The translations under genes were made by a program, and so were the position numbers. Source: Bacilli bacterium (lineage in GTDB: Bacteria; Bacillota_I; Bacilli_A; RF39; UBA660). From it: a stretch of 64,000 nucleotides of DNA. This document shows positions 15,811 through 24,053 of this stretch, in pieces. The notes under the pieces were generated by a model, which was given only the letters and a program-made list of their open reading frames with translations, searched no databases and was not told where the DNA came from. The stretch's first letter is position 1. Every line of letters begins with the position of its first letter. The stretch covers positions 62,001 to 126,000 of the forward strand of contig JAFYEA010000018.1 in NCBI GenBank assembly GCA_017544525.1. Direction: 5' to 3'.

Positions 15811-17169
15811 ATGAAAAAGAAATTATTATTAATATTTTTTACCATGATAATGTTTGTACCATTATTCATAAATGCTAGAGTATGTGATCATAGTAACGTT
15901 TCATCTTTTGGAGGAAATACTACAAATTCTACTGTAAGTGGTGTTAAATGTCCAGATTGGAATTATGGAAAAGTATATGGATTTCAAAATGATGATATGG
16001 TTGTTATATGTTATCCTGGAGAAACAACTAAGAATACTCCAATGTTCTTTTTTGACTTATATGTAGCAGATGGAAACCAATGTAAAAAAGCTTTAAGTGC
16101 AGGTTATTGGAATAATAAAGCACATAATGCTTCATCACATGCTTCGTGGTTAAGTTGGAACAATTTGAAAATAGAAAAAGTATATGGTGAAAAGTGTCCA
16201 GCATATATGTATAAAATACAGGATGACTTTGGAGCTAGTTCATATGATGTTATTCTAACTGATAGTCAATCTGAATATGAAAAACATATGGATAGTTCAA
16301 ATAAATTCTTATGGTTTATACCTGTATCAACGTCAACAGGTGGCGGAACTGTTGAAGACGTAATAAGCGAAGATGAAGTAATTACTTGTGTTAATGGGCA
16401 AATTCAAAATATTTGTGTAAATAATCCGAATTTAGGGTCTGAAGATATTAATACAAAAATTAAAGACTCAACAAAAACATGTGTAGACGCAGCACAACAA
16501 TCTTATGGTATTCCATTAGATCAAGACGCTGTTGATAGGTTTGTAAATAATGTTTCTGGTAAGATTCAAAAATCTGAAACACCTAAATTAACATTAGAAT
16601 GTGAATTAATGAAAAAATGTAGTGCATTAAGTTCATTTAAGCAAACTAATCCTACTGTAGAAAAAGCAACTATTATATCTATTTATAATAAAACTGCTAC
16701 TATTGAAAATCTTGTTACTGTTGGAGTACCTTCAGAACTTGCTAACTGTTTAATGAATAATGCAGCTGCAGCTCAACAACAAAGTGAGCAAACTGTTTCT
16801 GAAATTACTGGAACAGTTGGCGAAACAACTGGTGGTTGGGGTAGCGTAGCAGCAGGTAAAATGCCAGCAACACCTAAGATTGAACCAGATGAAACACAAA
16901 AAAATTGTACTCAAATATTAGGACCTAATCTTACTAAAATAGTTAAAGCAGCAATTACAATAATTCAAATAGCTGCAGCAATAATTGCTATAGTAAAAGG
17001 TATGATTGTATTAATACCAGCAATTACTGCTAAAGATGCAGATGGTCTAAAGAAAGCAGAAAAAGAACTTGTTATTATGGCAGTAATATTAATTGTTATA
17101 TTCTTGTTAAAGCCAATTATTGCATTTATTGGTAAACTATTTGATTATGATTTAACTTGTATATTATAG
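15811..17169 (+). CDS. Secreted protein with C-terminal two-helix membrane module
   Basis: 452 residues. Signal peptide (KKKLLLIFFTMIMFVPLFINA), a ~340-residue extracellular part with many cysteines and Gln/Thr-rich stretches, then a C-terminal module: Cys ~366, helix (AITIIQIAAAIIAIVKGMIVL), the link AKDADGLKKAEKEL, a second helix (AVILIVIFLLKPIIAFIG) and Cys 450. The same module, Cys-TM-KDxDxLxKA-TM-Cys, opens the two hydrolases at 52578-55156. It resembles TrbC/VirB2-like pilin helices, but no secretion apparatus is seen here. Function unknown. SD AGGTGAG before ATG 15811. Confidence 0.7.
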   Translation: MKKKLLLIFFTMIMFVPLFINARVCDHSNVSSFGGNTTNSTVSGVKCPDWNYGKVYGFQNDDMVVICYPGETTKNTPMFFFDLYVADGNQCKKALSAGYWNNKAHNASSHASWLSWNNLKIEKVYGEKCPAYMYKIQDDFGASSYDVILTDSQSEYEKHMDSSNKFLWFIPVSTSTGGGTVEDVISEDEVITCVNGQIQNICVNNPNLGSEDINTKIKDSTKTCVDAAQQSYGIPLDQDAVDRFVNNVSGKIQKSETPKLTLECELMKKCSALSSFKQTNPTVEKATIISIYNKTATIENLVTVGVPSELANCLMNNAAAAQQQSEQTVSEITGTVGETTGGWGSVAAGKMPATPKIEPDETQKNCTQILGPNLTKIVKAAITIIQIAAAIIAIVKGMIVLIPAITAKDADGLKKAEKELVIMAVILIVIFLLKPIIAFIGKLFDYDLTCIL

Positions 17170-17195
17170 AGTTTTTAAAAAAACTCTTTTTTTTT
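17169..17195 (+). terminator. Terminator of the 15811 gene
   Basis: GAGTTTTT pairs with AAAAAACTC, followed by a long T-run. Confidence 0.85.
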
Positions 17196-17206
17196 ATTTA
17201 AATATA

Positions 17207-17215
17207 TGCTAAAAT
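17207..17215 (+). promoter_or_regulatory. rpsB-tsf promoter, extended -10
   Basis: TGCTAAAAT at 17207-17215; -35 region is only T-rich. Predicted start ~17222, leaving a ~115-nt structured leader. Confidence 0.55.
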
Positions 17216-17239
17216 AAATACGCTTTAAGAAAAAAGACA

Positions 17240-17310
17240 TGCTTATTGATTTAATATTCTAGTGCTTAGAATAATATAATTTTAAGTGAATATTAATTGA
17301 AAGATAAGCA
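17240..17310 (+). promoter_or_regulatory. Structured 5' leader of rpsB (candidate S2 autoregulatory RNA)
   Basis: Nested pairing: TGCTTAT 17240-17246 with ATAAGCA 17304-17310, and TTAATATTC 17251-17259 with GAATATTAA 17288-17296. An alternative inner hairpin TTCTA 17258-17262 with TAGAA 17267-17271 competes with the second stem. It ends about 12 nt before the GGAGAG binding site. No U-run follows, so control of translation is more likely than attenuation. Role is inferred. Confidence 0.5.
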
Positions 17311-17337
17311 GAAGAATTAACGAAAGGAGAGAAAAAA

Positions 17338-18315
17338 ATGACAGTTATAGCAAAAAGTTATTTGTTAGAAGCAGGAGTTCACTTTGGACATCAAGCTAAA
17401 AGATGGAATCCTAAAATGAAAGAATATATTTTTACTACTAGAGATGATATTCATATTATCGATTTACAAAAAACTGTTGAAAAAATAGAAGAAGCTTATG
17501 CCGATCTTCTTAAAGCATGTGAAAATGGTGGTAAGGTTCTATTTGTTGGTACTAAAAAGCAAGCTAAAGAGGCTAGCCAAGAAGAAGCAGCAAGATGTAG
17601 CAGTTTTTATGTAACAGAAAGATGGTTAGGAGGAACTTTAACTAATTTCAGAACAATTAGAGAAAGAGTTAAAAGATTATCTCAAATTGAAAAAATGGAA
17701 GAAGATGGAAAGTTCGAATTACTTCCTAAGAAAGAAGTAGCTAAAATCCAAAAAGAATATGATAAATTAAACAAACTTCTTAGTGGTATTAGAGGTATGG
17801 AATCATTACCAAAAGCTATTATAGTAGTAGATCCTAGAGTAGAGTTAAATGCTATTAGAGAAGCAAGAAGATTACATATTCCAGTATTTGGAATTGTTGA
17901 TACTAACTGTGATCCAGATGATGTTGATTATCCAATTCCAGCTAATGATGATGCTGTAAGAAGTGTTAAAGTAGTTTTAGGTGTATTAGCAAACGCTGTA
18001 TGTGAAGCTAACGGTCTTCCACTTGTTGATTATGTAACAGAAGAAGAACCAACTACTAAACCAGCAAAAGAAATCAAAGTTGAAACTAAAGTAGTTGAAT
18101 TTGATGACTTTACTGAAGAAAAAGAAGAAGACGTTAAAGAAGAAAAACCTGCTAAGAAAGAAACTAAAGCTAAAAAAGAATCAAAAGCTAAAAAAGAAGA
18201 AAAAGTTGATTATAGTTCTATGACAGTTGCTGAACTAAAGAAAATTGCTAAAGAAAAAGGCATTACTGGTTATTCAACTATGAAAAAAGATGAACTTGTT
18301 TCATCATTAAGTTAG
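17338..18315 (+). CDS. rpsB: 30S ribosomal protein S2 with C-terminal Rho-N/SAP-like extension
   Basis: 325 residues. The S2 core covers ~1-230: [64 protein letters not shown] [20 protein letters not shown]. After it come an acidic/Lys-rich linker (~235-290) and a short C-terminal module, [20 protein letters not shown] then [10 protein letters not shown], which fits the Rho N-terminal/SAP-like helix-extended-helix fold that binds nucleic acid. Normal S2 is ~230-260 residues. GGAGAG precedes the ATG. Operon with tsf, 10-nt gap. Confidence 0.97.
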   Translation: MTVIAKSYLLEAGVHFGHQAKRWNPKMKEYIFTTRDDIHIIDLQKTVEKIEEAYADLLKACENGGKVLFVGTKKQAKEASQEEAARCSSFYVTERWLGGTLTNFRTIRERVKRLSQIEKMEEDGKFELLPKKEVAKIQKEYDKLNKLLSGIRGMESLPKAIIVVDPRVELNAIREARRLHIPVFGIVDTNCDPDDVDYPIPANDDAVRSVKVVLGVLANAVCEANGLPLVDYVTEEEPTTKPAKEIKVETKVVEFDDFTEEKEEDVKEEKPAKKETKAKKESKAKKEEKVDYSSMTVAELKKIAKEKGITGYSTMKKDELVSSLS

Positions 18316-18325
18316 GAGGTAACTC

Positions 18326-19198
18326 ATGGAAATTACTGCAAGTATGGTTAAGGACTTAAGAGAAAGAACTGGAGCTGGAATGATGGATTGCAAAAAAGCC
18401 CTTGTTGAAAGTAATGGAGATATGGACAAAGCAATCGATTATTTAAGAGAAAAGGGAATCTCTAAAGCTGCTAAAAAAGCCGAGAGAATTGCTGCTGAAG
18501 GATTAGCAAACATTTATGTTAAAGCTAATGATGCAGTTGTTATTGAATTAAACTCTGAAACTGATTTTGTTGCTAAAAATGCTGAATTTAAAGAATTATT
18601 AGATACTATTGGAGAAGCAATTCTTAATGGTAAAGCTAAAGATTTAGATGAAGCATTAAAATTAAAGGTTGGAAAAGAAACTGTTAATGATTTAATAGTT
18701 AATGCTACTGCTAAGATTGGTGAAAAAATTAGTTTAAGAAGATTTGAAAAAATTACTAAGAAATCTTCAGAAATATTTGGAACATATTTACATATGGGTG
18801 GTAAAATAGCTTCTTTAACAGTTGTTGAAGGCAAAAATGAAGAAGTTGCTAAAGATGTAGCAATGCAAGCAGCTGCTATGAGACCACTTTATACAACTAT
18901 AGATAGTGTTCCAGCAGAAGATTTAGAACACGAAAAATCTGTTATTAAAGAACAAGTTATTAATGAAGGTAAAAAACCTGAATTTGCTGATAAGATTGTT
19001 GAAGGAAGAATTAGAAAATTCTATGAAGAAACTGTTTTAGAAGAACAAGCATTTATTAAAGATTCTGGTATGAATGTTAAAACATATTTAGAAAATAATA
19101 ATTGTAAACTTGTTAAACTTGTTAAATATGAAGTAGGCGAAGGTATGGAAAAGAGAAATGATAACTTTGCTGAAGAAGTAATGAGTCAAATAAAATAA
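18326..19198 (+). CDS. tsf: Elongation factor Ts
   Basis: 290 residues. Guanine nucleotide exchange factor for EF-Tu. MVKDLRERTGAGMMDCKKAL is the UBA-like N-terminus, and VIELNSETDFVAKNAEFKEL contains the TDFVA motif that contacts EF-Tu; the rest is the dimerisation core. Downstream of rpsB with GGAGG between, the universal rpsB-tsf pair. Confidence 0.97.
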   Translation: MEITASMVKDLRERTGAGMMDCKKALVESNGDMDKAIDYLREKGISKAAKKAERIAAEGLANIYVKANDAVVIELNSETDFVAKNAEFKELLDTIGEAILNGKAKDLDEALKLKVGKETVNDLIVNATAKIGEKISLRRFEKITKKSSEIFGTYLHMGGKIASLTVVEGKNEEVAKDVAMQAAAMRPLYTTIDSVPAEDLEHEKSVIKEQVINEGKKPEFADKIVEGRIRKFYEETVLEEQAFIKDSGMNVKTYLENNNCKLVKLVKYEVGEGMEKRNDNFAEEVMSQIK

Positions 19199-19203
19199 CA
19201 AAT

Positions 19204-19232
19204 AAAAAGCAGTAATTATTACTGCTTTTTAT
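19204..19232 (+). terminator. rpsB-tsf terminator
   Basis: AAAAGCAGTAAT pairs with ATTACTGCTTTT, followed by T residues. Confidence 0.9.
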
Positions 19233-19261
19233 TTGCATTTTGAATAATTATATGCTATACT
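19233..19261 (+). promoter_or_regulatory. Promoter of the HNH-like gene
   Basis: TTGCAT at 19233-19238, 17-nt spacer, TATACT at 19256-19261. Confidence 0.75.
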
Positions 19262-19286
19262 ATTGTAACTTTGAAAGGAGGGTTTT

Positions 19287-19661
19287 ATGAATACATTAGA
19301 GCAAGAATTATTACAAAAGTTAATTACAATTTATAAACCTAATGGATATGACTGGATGGGAACACCAATAACTAAAGATAATAAATTAACTTATCATCAT
19401 ATTGAAAAGAATAATGGTAATAATACAACATTAGAAAATGGTGCATTATTAACTAAAAGTTCTCATAGAAAATTAAATATTCTTGAAAGTAAGGATATTG
19501 ATTTATATGATGAGTGGAATTGGTTATTCTATGCAATAAATTATTCAGAGGCTCATCCTAGTCATGCACTATCAGAAATGATGTATGAATTAAAAGATCA
19601 AACTGATCAAGTTATATATGGTAAACAATTAACTTTAGAAAAAAGAAAGAATCTTAACTAA
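19287..19661 (+). CDS. HNH endonuclease-like protein
   Basis: 124 residues. LTYHHIEKNNGNNTTLENGA followed by LLTKSSHRKLNILE matches the HNH arrangement: His-His-Ile, Asn ~15 residues later, then His. The usual GG spacer is NGNN here. There is no CxxC zinc pair. Single-gene unit with strong SD (AAAGGAGGG) and own promoter. Small stand-alone HNH proteins of this kind are frequent in gut Bacillota; target unknown. Confidence 0.65.
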   Translation: MNTLEQELLQKLITIYKPNGYDWMGTPITKDNKLTYHHIEKNNGNNTTLENGALLTKSSHRKLNILESKDIDLYDEWNWLFYAINYSEAHPSHALSEMMYELKDQTDQVIYGKQLTLEKRKNLN

Positions 19662-19672
19662 GATTCTTTTTA
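19646..19672. terminator. Bidirectional terminator between HNH-like gene and hpt
   Basis: AAAGAATCTTA pairs with TAAGATTCTTT; it overlaps both gene ends. Confidence 0.85.
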
Positions 19673-20217
19673 TATTCATTTATTTCTTTTAATTCTTCTT
19701 TATTTTTAACAAAGCATTTTATACATGCTATGTTTCTATATTTTTCATCTAAATCAAGCCCGTATCCAACTACAAAGTAATCAGGAATAGTAAAACCTAA
19801 ATAATCTACTTTAACATCTTTTACAACTCGTCTTTTAGGTTTATCTAAAAGAGTACATAGTTTTAATGATTTCGGTTTCTTAATTTTTAAGTATTTAATT
19901 AAATATGAAAGAGTCCTTCCTGAATCTATTATATCTTCTACCACTATTACATTTTTACCTTCAATAGAATTATTTAAATCAAGTTTTAATTGGATTTCTC
20001 CAGTACTTTCAGTACCACTTCCATAACTAGATACTCTCATAAACTCAATATTTACTTCATTTTTTATTCTTTTTGTTAAATCAGCAAAATAATATATAGA
20101 TCCTTTTAATATACATATAAATGTAATTTCTTCACCTTTAAAATCATTTTCTATTTCTTTAGCAAGTTCTTTAATTCTTTTATTAATTTGTCTTTCACTA
20201 ATTAGTGTTCTTAACAT
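19654..20217 (-). CDS. hpt: Hypoxanthine phosphoribosyltransferase
   Basis: 187 residues. Purine salvage: hypoxanthine/guanine plus PRPP to IMP/GMP. The PRPP loop is VIVVEDIIDSGRTLSYL; FICILKGSIYYFADL is the N-terminal core and LDYLGFTIPD-like VDYLGFTIPDYFVVGYGLD the base-binding region. Cytoplasmic. In many Bacilli hpt sits near tilS/ftsH; here it stands 9 nt downstream of the serpin gene, so it may be co-transcribed with it. Confidence 0.94.
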   Translation of the reverse strand: MLRTLISERQINKRIKELAKEIENDFKGEEITFICILKGSIYYFADLTKRIKNEVNIEFMRVSSYGSGTESTGEIQLKLDLNNSIEGKNVIVVEDIIDSGRTLSYLIKYLKIKKPKSLKLCTLLDKPKRRVVKDVKVDYLGFTIPDYFVVGYGLDLDEKYRNIACIKCFVKNKEELKEINEYKKNLS

Positions 20218-20226
20218 ATTTGCTCC

Positions 20227-21531
20227 TTAAAATCTTTCGTTTTCACATTTAGGATTGTCTTCATATTTCATAGGTTCATATACAGTTCCAAAGAACCAAA
20301 TATTATCATTATCTTTTTCTTTAATAATATATATAAATGGTCTATTAAATACTATTTCTATTTTTTGTTTTTCAGGTTCCATAGCTGTTGCATTTTCCAT
20401 CATAAATGCTGTAACAGCAGCAGCCTTAGTACCATGTTCGTTTAGTTCTATATGAGTTTTATGAAGAGCACTACTTACGAATAATCTAACATCAGTATTA
20501 CTTGTTGTCATTTTGCTAAAATTTGCATTTTTTTTATCGAATGCATCAATAATACCACCATCTTTTAATGACTTTTCAAAATTATCATAAGTAAAATCAT
20601 ATGTATATTTTGGTAAGCTTAAATTTATTTCTAACTCATAACTTGAAGTTTTTTTATTACTTAACAAATTATCCAATTCTTTTTTATCAAATATATTCAT
20701 GTAATCTTTAATTGTTTTGTTTGGTAATATTGCAATGTATTCTAATTGGATTGTATTGTTATTTTTTTCATATGTTTTATTGCCTGTTGTTTTATCATAC
20801 ATCACATAATTTTTAATAATTCCTTTAGCATTCTCATTTTCAATATAAGTAATATAATCATCACTATGCATCATTGCTGTTTGCATTTTAGTACCATTTT
20901 CTAATGTGAATTCTTCACTACGAGTCCTAAAACATTCAAATGTATTTTGCCATTCAACATCAATTGCTACTGTATTAACGATTCCCATAACAAAATCATT
21001 ACTTAAATTATCAGCTATTTTATCAATCATTTTATATGTATTTTTACTAACCCAATCATTCATTACTTTTGGAGTAACAAAGTCATCATACACTACATCT
21101 GCATTAAAATTGTTTTTTGTGTTATTTACAAAATCATTACTTATATCATTTTTATAATAATTTCTAATAAATAAACCATTAGCTATACTTATTTTATCTT
21201 TAACATTAACATCATGAATTGTTTTAAAATTGCCTAAATAATTACTTATTTGCTCATGAGTTTTACCTTCAGCACCACTATCTAATATTGATAATGCGTA
21301 TCCGATTGATAGGGGACTAATTAAATAATTATTGTTATATACTTTATCTGCTTGTTTAATTATTTTAAAGTCAAAGTTTTCATCAGTTATTACTTCTGTA
21401 CCTCCTCCTGGATTTTCAGTCCCACCTCCTGGATTGTTTCCTTTTGGGTCATCGCTTTTATCATATACAACTATGAATATTCCAACTGCTATTAACACTA
21501 CGCCAACAATAAATATTAAATACTTTTTCAT
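20227..21531 (-). CDS. Membrane-anchored serpin (serine protease inhibitor)
   Basis: 434 residues. One N-terminal helix (YLIFIVGVVLIAVGIFIVV), a Gly/Pro-rich linker with two GGGTE blocks, then a full serpin domain: NNNYLISPLSIGYALSILDSG, the breach/shutter region, and HGTKAAAVTAFMMENATAME as hinge plus reactive loop. VFNRPFIYIIKE and FFGTVYEP are the conserved C-terminal strands. Counting from Gly as P15, P1 is about Ala, suggesting inhibition of elastase-like proteases (inference). It would face outward. SD AAGGTG before ATG. Confidence 0.92.
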   Translation of the reverse strand: MKKYLIFIVGVVLIAVGIFIVVYDKSDDPKGNNPGGGTENPGGGTEVITDENFDFKIIKQADKVYNNNYLISPLSIGYALSILDSGAEGKTHEQISNYLGNFKTIHDVNVKDKISIANGLFIRNYYKNDISNDFVNNTKNNFNADVVYDDFVTPKVMNDWVSKNTYKMIDKIADNLSNDFVMGIVNTVAIDVEWQNTFECFRTRSEEFTLENGTKMQTAMMHSDDYITYIENENAKGIIKNYVMYDKTTGNKTYEKNNNTIQLEYIAILPNKTIKDYMNIFDKKELDNLLSNKKTSSYELEINLSLPKYTYDFTYDNFEKSLKDGGIIDAFDKKNANFSKMTTSNTDVRLFVSSALHKTHIELNEHGTKAAAVTAFMMENATAMEPEKQKIEIVFNRPFIYIIKEKDNDNIWFFGTVYEPMKYEDNPKCENERF

Positions 21532-21556
21532 TCATTCACCTTCCTATGATAAAAGT

Positions 21557-21574
21557 ATATCACAAAAATGATAT
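21557..21574. promoter_or_regulatory. Inverted repeat overlapping the serpin -10 region
   Basis: ATATCA (21557-21562) and TGATAT (21569-21574) form a 6-bp palindrome around ACAAAA/its complement; on the minus strand it is adjacent to GATATACT, a likely -10 for the serpin gene. Candidate operator. Confidence 0.35.
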
Positions 21575-21590
21575 TTATTCATTTATTTAC

Positions 21591-21619
21591 TTGAAATTCG
21601 ACAAATTTTATACTATAAT
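21591..21619 (+). promoter_or_regulatory. rpsU promoter
   Basis: TTGAAA at 21591-21596, 17-nt spacer, TATAAT at 21614-21619. Confidence 0.85.
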
Positions 21620-21649
21620 TACTTATAGTCATGAAGGGAGGGAAGAAAA

Positions 21650-21844
21650 ATGACACACGTAGATGTTAAAGACGGAAATGTTGAGGGTGCATTAAAACGT
21701 TTTAAGATGAAAGTTCAAAGAAGCGGAGTCCCTACTGAAATGAAGAAAAGAAGAGAATATTCTAAACCAGGCATTGTAAGAAGAGAAGCTAAAAAAGAAG
21801 CTATTAGAAATGCTAAGAAGCATAATAAGAAAAATAATTATTAA
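21650..21844 (+). CDS. rpsU: 30S ribosomal protein S21
   Basis: 64 residues, very basic. GNVEGALKRFKMKVQRSGV and MKKRREYSKPGIVRREAKK are the family signature. Strong AAGGGAGGG binding site. It precedes yqeY as in Bacillus subtilis (rpsU-yqeY). Confidence 0.96.
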   Translation: MTHVDVKDGNVEGALKRFKMKVQRSGVPTEMKKRREYSKPGIVRREAKKEAIRNAKKHNKKNNY

Positions 21845-21861
21845 TAGAAGGAGTGATACTT

Positions 21862-22311
21862 GTGTTATACGATAAAATATCTAAAGATATGGTTGAGGCT
21901 ATGAAGGCTCATGATAAAGATAAGGTTAGTACTTTAAGATTACTTAAGTCTGGAATTGATAAATATCTAATTGATAATAAGATGGAAAGACATGAAGCAA
22001 GTGATGAAGTTGTAATTGAAGTAGTAAGTAAACAAGTTAAAACTCATAAAGAAAGTATTGAACAATTTAAAGCTGGGAATAGACAAGATTTAATTGATGG
22101 TTTAAATAGAGAAATTGAATTATTAAGTACTTATCTTCCTGAACAATTAAGTGAAGAAGATTTAAGAAAAGTGATTGATGAAGTATTCGATAAAGTAAAA
22201 CCCTCATCTATGAAAGATATGGGTACTATTATGAAAGAATTAAAACCATTAGTTAATGGTAAATCTGATATGAAGCTTGTTAATACTATCGTAAAAGAAA
22301 AATTAATGTAA
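21862..22311 (+). CDS. yqeY: GatB/YqeY domain protein
   Basis: 149 residues. YqeY family: related to the tRNA-binding tail domain of GatB. STLRLLKSGIDKYLIDNKME, ESIEQFKAGNRQDL, ELLSTYLPEQLSEEDLRKVI and DMGTIMKELKPLVNGKSDM are family hallmarks. GTG 21862 is chosen because AAGGAG at 21848-21853 lies 8 nt upstream; a GTG at 21853 overlaps that site. Directly follows rpsU. Confidence 0.92.
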   Translation: MLYDKISKDMVEAMKAHDKDKVSTLRLLKSGIDKYLIDNKMERHEASDEVVIEVVSKQVKTHKESIEQFKAGNRQDLIDGLNREIELLSTYLPEQLSEEDLRKVIDEVFDKVKPSSMKDMGTIMKELKPLVNGKSDMKLVNTIVKEKLM

Positions 22312-22319
22312 TAAGATAA

Positions 22320-22348
22320 TAAGTTCTTTATTTTAAGAACTTTTTATT
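22320..22348 (+). terminator. rpsU-yqeY terminator
   Basis: AAGTTCTT pairs with AAGAACTT, then TTTATTTT. Confidence 0.85.
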
Positions 22349-22372
22349 TTATAATAATAATAGGTGAATGAT

Positions 22373-23629
22373 ATGAATAAAAAAGGATTCACATTAGTTG
22401 AGTTATTAGCAGTTATAGCTATCTTAGCAATTTTAGTAATAATAGCGTTACCAAATGTAATGGGTATGTTTAATACTGCTAAAAAAAGATCATTTTATAA
22501 TGAAGTAAGAATTATTTATAATGCTGCTGAAGAAACATATTTTAGTGATAGTTTTAATAATAATGGTTCTCTAGTATATGCAAGAAGTGAGATTGAAAAT
22601 TCATGTCAAAGAAAATTAGATTTAAGTGGAAGAACAAATTTATATTATTATGTTGAACTAAATAAATATGGTAAAATTCAAAGAATATATGTTAAAGATG
22701 ATAAATTTCAATATGTATTAGAAAAAAATGATATTCAACTAACGGATATTCTTTTAGAAGATGTAACAGAACCAGAAGAAGATGATGAAAAACTATATAT
22801 TTCATGTAATCTTGTTAATGCTGGAATTCCTATTTTACCTGCAGGTAGTGATCCTGATGATTATGTAGAACCTGAAACTCCAGTCCACTATACAATTGTA
22901 TATGAAAAGAATGATGATCAAGCTGTTGGAGTTATGGAAAGATCAACTCATACTACTGGTGTAGAAGAAAAATTATCAGCAAATGAATTTTCTAAAGATG
23001 GATATTCTTTTTCAGTATGGAATACTAAACCAGATGGAACAGGAGATACATATACTGATGAGCAAACAATATATAATCTTACTACTGAGGAAAATGCTGA
23101 AATTCATTTATATGCCCAATGGACTAAAGATGCTGTACGTGATTCATTTGTAATTGCCGATTCTAAAAAAGGTACAAATAATATGAGAATTGAATTTGTA
23201 TATACTTATAATCAACAATCTAATACTGCAAAAGTTACTGTAACACATGCAGATTTCAAAACATTTGTTTATCAATTATATTTGGGACCTGCTCAAAAGG
23301 ATAATAAAACAAATTACATTTCTATTGGCGGTACTAGATTGACTTATAAAACTGGTACTAAATATAAAGATTATTTCAATTCTTGGGAAGGTGGAGCAGG
23401 CATAAGTGCTAGTAAGAACAAAGATAATAGATATAATTTAAGAAGACCTAGCAGTCATACAATTACTGATTTTAAAACAATTGATATTCCATCTAGTCAA
23501 ATAGTTGATCATAAAATTGATTTTACATTCTACTTTATGACATATTCTACTCAAGCGTCTTCATCAGGTGCTAAATGGAGTTGGGATACAACAGTACAAT
23601 TTGATTTATTAACTGGACAACAAGTATAG
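22373..23629 (+). CDS. Pseudopilin-type protein with InlB-like repeat
   Basis: 418 residues. The N-terminus MNKKGFTLVELLAVIAILAI is a class III/type IV prepilin leader (cleavage after Gly, Phe+1, Glu+5) and continues as a long hydrophobic helix. Residues ~175-250 form a Listeria-Bacteroides (InlB B) repeat: YTIVYEKN..., WNTKPDGTGDTYTDEQTIYN, ending LYAQW. The last ~150 residues are unrecognised and beta-rich. The N-terminal ~45 residues are nearly the same as in the protein at 30263. ATG 22373 has AGGTGA 5 nt upstream (GTG 22364 overlaps it). No prepilin peptidase or assembly ATPase lies in the window. Confidence 0.8.
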   Translation: MNKKGFTLVELLAVIAILAILVIIALPNVMGMFNTAKKRSFYNEVRIIYNAAEETYFSDSFNNNGSLVYARSEIENSCQRKLDLSGRTNLYYYVELNKYGKIQRIYVKDDKFQYVLEKNDIQLTDILLEDVTEPEEDDEKLYISCNLVNAGIPILPAGSDPDDYVEPETPVHYTIVYEKNDDQAVGVMERSTHTTGVEEKLSANEFSKDGYSFSVWNTKPDGTGDTYTDEQTIYNLTTEENAEIHLYAQWTKDAVRDSFVIADSKKGTNNMRIEFVYTYNQQSNTAKVTVTHADFKTFVYQLYLGPAQKDNKTNYISIGGTRLTYKTGTKYKDYFNSWEGGAGISASKNKDNRYNLRRPSSHTITDFKTIDIPSSQIVDHKIDFTFYFMTYSTQASSSGAKWSWDTTVQFDLLTGQQV

Positions 23630-23637
23630 GTAGAATT

Positions 23638-24015
23638 ATGAAAAAGTTTTTTAAGAAAAAGAACAAAGGAATTAATATAAATCAATATAAAGGATCATCT
23701 ATTGAAGGCTTAAATCAAAAATATGATGAGATTATTGATGGTTATACGAAAGGATTATTTGTAAATCCAAATACTGGTGATTTAAGTACCAATTTAGAAA
23801 GCATGCAAATGGCAGTTGAAACTAGACTTGATGAATTAAAGAATAAAGTAAGAGAATATGAACAAAAATATAATGAATCTATTGTTAATGGAACAAAATT
23901 TGATATAGATTTATTTACAAAAATAAAAAGTGAATGTTTTAGATTAGAAAGCCTATATAATACAATAAATGAAAGATTAGGAGCTATGAAAGAAACAATT
24001 GGTAAGAAACTGTAA
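23638..24015 (+). CDS. Small coiled-coil protein of unknown function
   Basis: 125 residues, Lys-rich N-terminus (MKKFFKKKNKG) and a C-terminal half that is one long charged helix (TRLDELKNKVREYEQKYNES, then KIKSECFRLESLYNTINERL), likely coiled coil. No transmembrane segment. It follows the pseudopilin by 8 nt and shares its terminator, so it may belong to the same function. Not recognised. Confidence 0.65.
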   Translation: MKKFFKKKNKGININQYKGSSIEGLNQKYDEIIDGYTKGLFVNPNTGDLSTNLESMQMAVETRLDELKNKVREYEQKYNESIVNGTKFDIDLFTKIKSECFRLESLYNTINERLGAMKETIGKKL

Positions 24016-24029
24016 AGTTTCTTTTTTTT
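24004..24029 (+). terminator. Terminator after the pseudopilin unit
   Basis: AAGAAAC pairs with GTTTCTT around TGTAAA, then T-run. Confidence 0.85.
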
Positions 24030-24037
24030 GGTTAATA

Positions 24038-24046
24038 TGTTAAAAT
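24038..24046 (+). promoter_or_regulatory. Extended -10 promoter, predicted leaderless mRNA
   Basis: TGTTAAAAT at 24038-24046. ATG 24054 is 7 nt after the -10 box, and there is no binding site in between. Confidence 0.6.
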
Positions 24047-24053
24047 AACTATT

